Positions 22,975 to 26,227 of a DNA stretch of 26,227 nucleotides are shown here, piece after piece. This DNA comes from Candidatus Finniella inopinata (GTDB lineage: Bacteria > Pseudomonadota > Alphaproteobacteria > Paracaedibacterales > CAITNM01). The notes below the pieces were generated by a model that was given only the letters and a program-made list of their open reading frames with translations, did not search any database and was not told the origin of the DNA. The position numbers were made by a program, and so were the translations under genes. Where the stretch lies: assembly GCA_945903885.1 (NCBI GenBank), contig CAMDPB010000001.1:1-26227 (forward strand). Direction: 5' to 3'. The first letter of the stretch is position 1. The number at the start of each line of letters is the position of its first letter.

Positions 22975-24494
22975 AGTTTTAACCTTGTAAGAAGTTCTTC
23001 AGCTTCTTGCTTATCACTAAAGGAGTAGGTTTTATTTCCAACGATCTGACCGGTTTCGTGACCCTTACCTGCTATTAGAAGGGTATCACCTTTTTCAAGA
23101 TGTGCAATAGCATATGCAATAGCTTGCCGTCGATCGGCAATCTCATGCGCTTTTGATGTGCACTCGCTTAATATTTGTTGACGAATGCTGGCGGGATTTT
23201 CTGACCTGGGATTATCATCTGTTACAATTACTGTGTCTGCCAAACTAGAAGCTATTTTGCCCATCAAAGGGCGCTTAATAATATCACGATCACCGCCACA
23301 ACCAAACACAACCCAAATATTATTTTTGGTATGATGTCTTAGCGACTTTAAGGCGCGGTCTAAAGCATCAGGTGAGTGTGCATAGTCAACGTAAACATGC
23401 CCTCCATTTGATGTTTCGCCAATCAATTCCATTCGACCCATAATTGGTTTCAATTTTGGAATAATAGCTATAATTTCAGTTATTGTTGTGCCTGATGCGA
23501 TAAGCATTCCAATTGCGCACAAAGTGTTCTCAACTTGAAAAGTTCCACTAAGATTTAACACAATGTCGTGATAAGTATTACCATTGTACTCTAAGTCAAA
23601 AGCAATATTTGTAGCTTTCACTTTTACTTTTGTGGCCCTTAAATCCGCAGGTGCATTAATTGCATAAGTAATAATCTGTGTGTTGCGTTGTGATGCTAAT
23701 GATTTAAGGCGCTCAAAATAAGGCGAGCTAGCATTCAGAACACCTATTTTTCCAGGCGACATGATTTCTGTAAAAAGTTTTGTTTTTGCTTGGAAATAGT
23801 TTTCCATAGTTTTGTGATAGTCCAGATGGTCTTGAGTAAGATTTGTAAATCCAGCTACTGTAATTTGGCTGCCATGAATACGAAATTGATCTATTCCATG
23901 GCTGGATGCTTCGAATATTACATGATTAATGTTAGCTTCTGACAAATTTTTTAATAAAGAAAAAAAGGACAAACTATCATAGGTAGTAAGAGCCGGGATC
24001 GACGGTAAATTACTTATATGATTTTTCGTTTCCAAACCAACCGTTCCGAATGATGCAGCAGGATATCCTAATAATTCCCATAACTGACGCACTATGCTAA
24101 CAACGGAACTTTTCCCATTTGTTCCAGTTACTGCCATTAGTACATCAGGTTGAATTTTAAAAAATGCTTTTGCTAGCAAACTAAGAGCTAATCGTGGGTT
24201 AGGATACTCTATGAATACTACTTGATCAGCGAATGAGGCGATGACATCTGCAGTCGCTAATACTACACAAGCACCTTTTTGAATCGCCTCTTTTGTATTG
24301 TAAAGCACCTGTGGACAAGGAATCGCAATGAAAAAATCTCCAGGTTGAGTTTTACGAGAATCAGCACACACTTTATTTATTTTAATATTCTTTAAAGCTA
24401 CTAATTTGTAGTCTATTTCTAAAGCTGCACACTTTAGTAAATCAACAAGGACAGCTTGCTCAAGATGGTCCAATTTACTGTTCTCCAGCCTCAT
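22971..24494 (-). CDS. murE: UDP-N-acetylmuramoyl-tripeptide synthetase MurE
   Basis: A Mur ligase of 507 residues from the ATG at 24494. MurE adds the third amino acid to UDP-MurNAc-L-Ala-D-Glu in the cytoplasm. Key motifs: CADSRKTQPGDFFIAI (N-terminal UMP-binding domain), AVTGTNGKSS (ATP loop, 121-130), ASSHGIDQFR, GFTNLTQDHLDYHKTMENY, and the DDNPRSENP loop, whose DNPR marks meso-diaminopimelate as substrate. The C-terminal IAGKGHE is also present. An alternative TTG start at 24473, 9 bases after GGAG and 1 base after the ftsI stop, has a better ribosome site than the ATG and would remove seven residues; the choice is open. Confidence 0.96.
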   Translation of the reverse strand: MRLENSKLDHLEQAVLVDLLKCAALEIDYKLVALKNIKINKVCADSRKTQPGDFFIAIPCPQVLYNTKEAIQKGACVVLATADVIASFADQVVFIEYPNPRLALSLLAKAFFKIQPDVLMAVTGTNGKSSVVSIVRQLWELLGYPAASFGTVGLETKNHISNLPSIPALTTYDSLSFFSLLKNLSEANINHVIFEASSHGIDQFRIHGSQITVAGFTNLTQDHLDYHKTMENYFQAKTKLFTEIMSPGKIGVLNASSPYFERLKSLASQRNTQIITYAINAPADLRATKVKVKATNIAFDLEYNGNTYHDIVLNLSGTFQVENTLCAIGMLIASGTTITEIIAIIPKLKPIMGRMELIGETSNGGHVYVDYAHSPDALDRALKSLRHHTKNNIWVVFGCGGDRDIIKRPLMGKIASSLADTVIVTDDNPRSENPASIRQQILSECTSKAHEIADRRQAIAYAIAHLEKGDTLLIAGKGHETGQIVGNKTYSFSDKQEAEELLTRLKL

Positions 24495-26214
24495 TACTAA
24501 TGGATGTTAGCTGCATCAGCTCCCCCATTTGTTGTGCTTCTGCTTCATTGAAGTCAGATTTAACTCCAAGTAAAGGAGCTATGCGCTCAATTATATTTCC
24601 GGCTGTTGGAGTGACATTCCACCCAGCAGTTGCATATCCATAAGTTCCTTGTGCTGGTTTTGGATCGTCTAACATAACAATCATTATGTATTTAGGATCA
24701 TTTGCCGGGAATCCTCCAATAAAGGAAGTCGTGCGGTGACGATCTGCATCTGACCCGTATCCACCAAATTTTCCTTTATTTTGATAAGCTGTGCCTGTCT
24801 TAGCAAACACTTGATAACCATCAATATTTGCTTTTTTTGCAGTTCCTTCACATACAATCGTACGCATCATTTGACGAATTGCTTTCGATGTTTTTTCACT
24901 AACGCATGGATTTTTTGAAAATGACTGTGTTCTTTCGTGACGATTTGCAGCCGGAACAAATCTTAGTGTCGGTGTTGGTCTGCAACCGTTATTAACAATT
25001 CCTGCCATTGCACACAGAGAATGTAGCGGAGTTACTGCAATACCATACCCAAAAGAAACTGACATCATTGCTGTTTCACGCCAATCTTTAGGTGTTAAAG
25101 ATTTTCCAAGCTCAGGAATTTCTAAACTTAGTGGGGTTAATACTCCAAACTGCCCCATAAAATGCTTTTGCACTTGTGGTCCAAATTTTTGAGCAATCTT
25201 GATTGCAGCAATATTTGATGAATGAACTAGAGCTTCTACAAGCGTAATCTCACGATTTTGCCCCTTAAAGTCAGTAATTTTGAAACGCCCGATGCTGACT
25301 GGATTTCTAGCATCAAAGATTGAACTTAGAGTAGAGGTTCCTGTTTCAAGGGCTATAGCAGCATTAAGAATTTTAAACGTTGATCCTTGTTCGTACACTC
25401 CTAATGTATTGCGATTGAATCCACATTCAATATTTTTCATTTGACGATTAGGGTCATAATCAGGAAGAGAAACCATAGCGATAATCTCCCCAGTTTTCAC
25501 GTCCATAACTATAGCATTTGCTGCAACTGCTTTGAATTGCTCTATAGCAGAAACTAATTCATTATGAACTGCGTGTTGCACACGAAGATCCAAAGATAAT
25601 TTTAAATCGCCTTCTTTTGTAGTCAACATGACATCAAAAGATTGTTCAATGCCACTCACGCCATAACCATCAATATCGCAGCGCCCAATTACGTGACAGG
25701 CTAAAGTGCCATGAGGATAAACACGTTTTTGATCGGGCTGTAAGTATATTCCAGGAATCCCGAGAGAATGCACAGCTTCTTGCATTTTAGGAGATGCATG
25801 CCGCTCAATCCAAACAAATCCCTGGTTAGATTGCAGTTTTTGCAGCACATTTTCATATCTTAAATGAGGAAAAAGTTTACACAGTTTATTAGCGGCTTCT
25901 TTAGCATCAATAATTACTTTTGGATTAGCATATACAGACGCTGTAACTAGCTGAGTAGCTAAAATTATCCCGTTTCTATCAACAAGGTTTTGGCGAAGTT
26001 GACATTCTTGTTGTTGGCAGCCTGTGATGCAAGTAGGGGTTCTAATAACCATCACATCCACTAATCGTAGGGTGATTGCTAGAAAAGCTACACAGGCTAT
26101 TGCGGTAGCGCTAAGTGTGCGTTGACGTGCGGTGTGCAATAGTTCTTGATGCTGAGAAAATCTCCAGCCACTGAGATGTCGCCACAAGCTTTTCATCATG
26201 ACCTTAGGCTGCAT
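24475..26214 (-). CDS. ftsI: Peptidoglycan transpeptidase FtsI (PBP3)
   Basis: A 579-residue class B penicillin-binding protein that cross-links septal peptidoglycan. One membrane segment lies at about 36-56, followed by the pedestal (RQNLVDRNGIILA, RVYPHGTLACHVIGRCDIDGYGVSGIE) and the transpeptidase domain with the three active-site motifs STFK (Ser278-Lys281), SSN (332-334) and KTG (in FAKTGTAYQNKG). The ATG at 26214 has AGAGG 6 bases upstream. The stop lies within the start of murE. The gene upstream, outside the window, is expected to be ftsL in a division/cell-wall cluster. Confidence 0.97.
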   Translation of the reverse strand: MQPKVMMKSLWRHLSGWRFSQHQELLHTARQRTLSATAIACVAFLAITLRLVDVMVIRTPTCITGCQQQECQLRQNLVDRNGIILATQLVTASVYANPKVIIDAKEAANKLCKLFPHLRYENVLQKLQSNQGFVWIERHASPKMQEAVHSLGIPGIYLQPDQKRVYPHGTLACHVIGRCDIDGYGVSGIEQSFDVMLTTKEGDLKLSLDLRVQHAVHNELVSAIEQFKAVAANAIVMDVKTGEIIAMVSLPDYDPNRQMKNIECGFNRNTLGVYEQGSTFKILNAAIALETGTSTLSSIFDARNPVSIGRFKITDFKGQNREITLVEALVHSSNIAAIKIAQKFGPQVQKHFMGQFGVLTPLSLEIPELGKSLTPKDWRETAMMSVSFGYGIAVTPLHSLCAMAGIVNNGCRPTPTLRFVPAANRHERTQSFSKNPCVSEKTSKAIRQMMRTIVCEGTAKKANIDGYQVFAKTGTAYQNKGKFGGYGSDADRHRTTSFIGGFPANDPKYIMIVMLDDPKPAQGTYGYATAGWNVTPTAGNIIERIAPLLGVKSDFNEAEAQQMGELMQLTSISNEAGEQ

Positions 26215-26227
26215 GATGAACCTCTTG

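Overview
This AT-rich window fits the chromosome of an alphaproteobacterium. The organism is probably host-associated and may belong to the Holosporales or Paracaedibacter-like endosymbionts of protists; that placement is inferred from base composition, gene order and secreted-protein content, with no rRNA in view. Supporting gene orders are gpmI then an EnvC/M23-like protein then a CtpA-type S41 protease, and ftsI-murE followed by hda and priA. There are no tRNA genes, insertion sequences or CRISPR arrays in the window.

Layout, left to right. 1-2138 is an accessory-looking stretch on the + strand. It holds a secreted beta-rich protein, a DUF4160/DUF2442 gene pair, three related rho-independent terminators (two identical over 38 bases), and a gene-free, strongly structured block at 1814-2024 that looks like an unassigned non-coding RNA. 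2139-5423 (+) is pyk-miaA-mutY, packed tightly, with miaA and mutY overlapping by 101 bases. 5424-9181 (-) is a cobalamin riboswitch followed by btuB, tonB, lptA and lptB with overlapping or nearly touching ends; lptB seems to start at an AUA codon. 9248-10606 (-) is a secreted protein of unknown function with its own terminator. 10695-12529 (-) is a CYTH-domain protein and a YhiN/HI0933-type flavoprotein, followed on the other side of a terminator by a secreted rhodanese-like protein (12595-13101, -).

13201-16681 (+) is gpmI, the EnvC-like protein and the S41 protease. 16710-19139 (+) begins with a promoter and a perfect inverted repeat, then a possible 38-residue small ORF, and then two neighbouring paralogous genes of the DIT1/PvcA isocyanide-synthase family. 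Both carry N-terminal signal peptides, which is unexpected for enzymes that are normally cytoplasmic. 19183-26214 (-) is ftsI, murE, a DUF4139-like secreted protein, hda and priA, a cell-division/cell-wall/replication cluster.

The most unusual items are the exported PvcA-like pair (one copy has lost a conserved motif), the AUA start of lptB, the linkage of essential lptAB genes to a B12-repressible leader, and the structured RNA upstream of pyk. Non-AUG starts are common: GTG for miaA, gpmI, hda, envC and probably lptA; TTG for the YhiN-like gene and probably btuB and perhaps murE.
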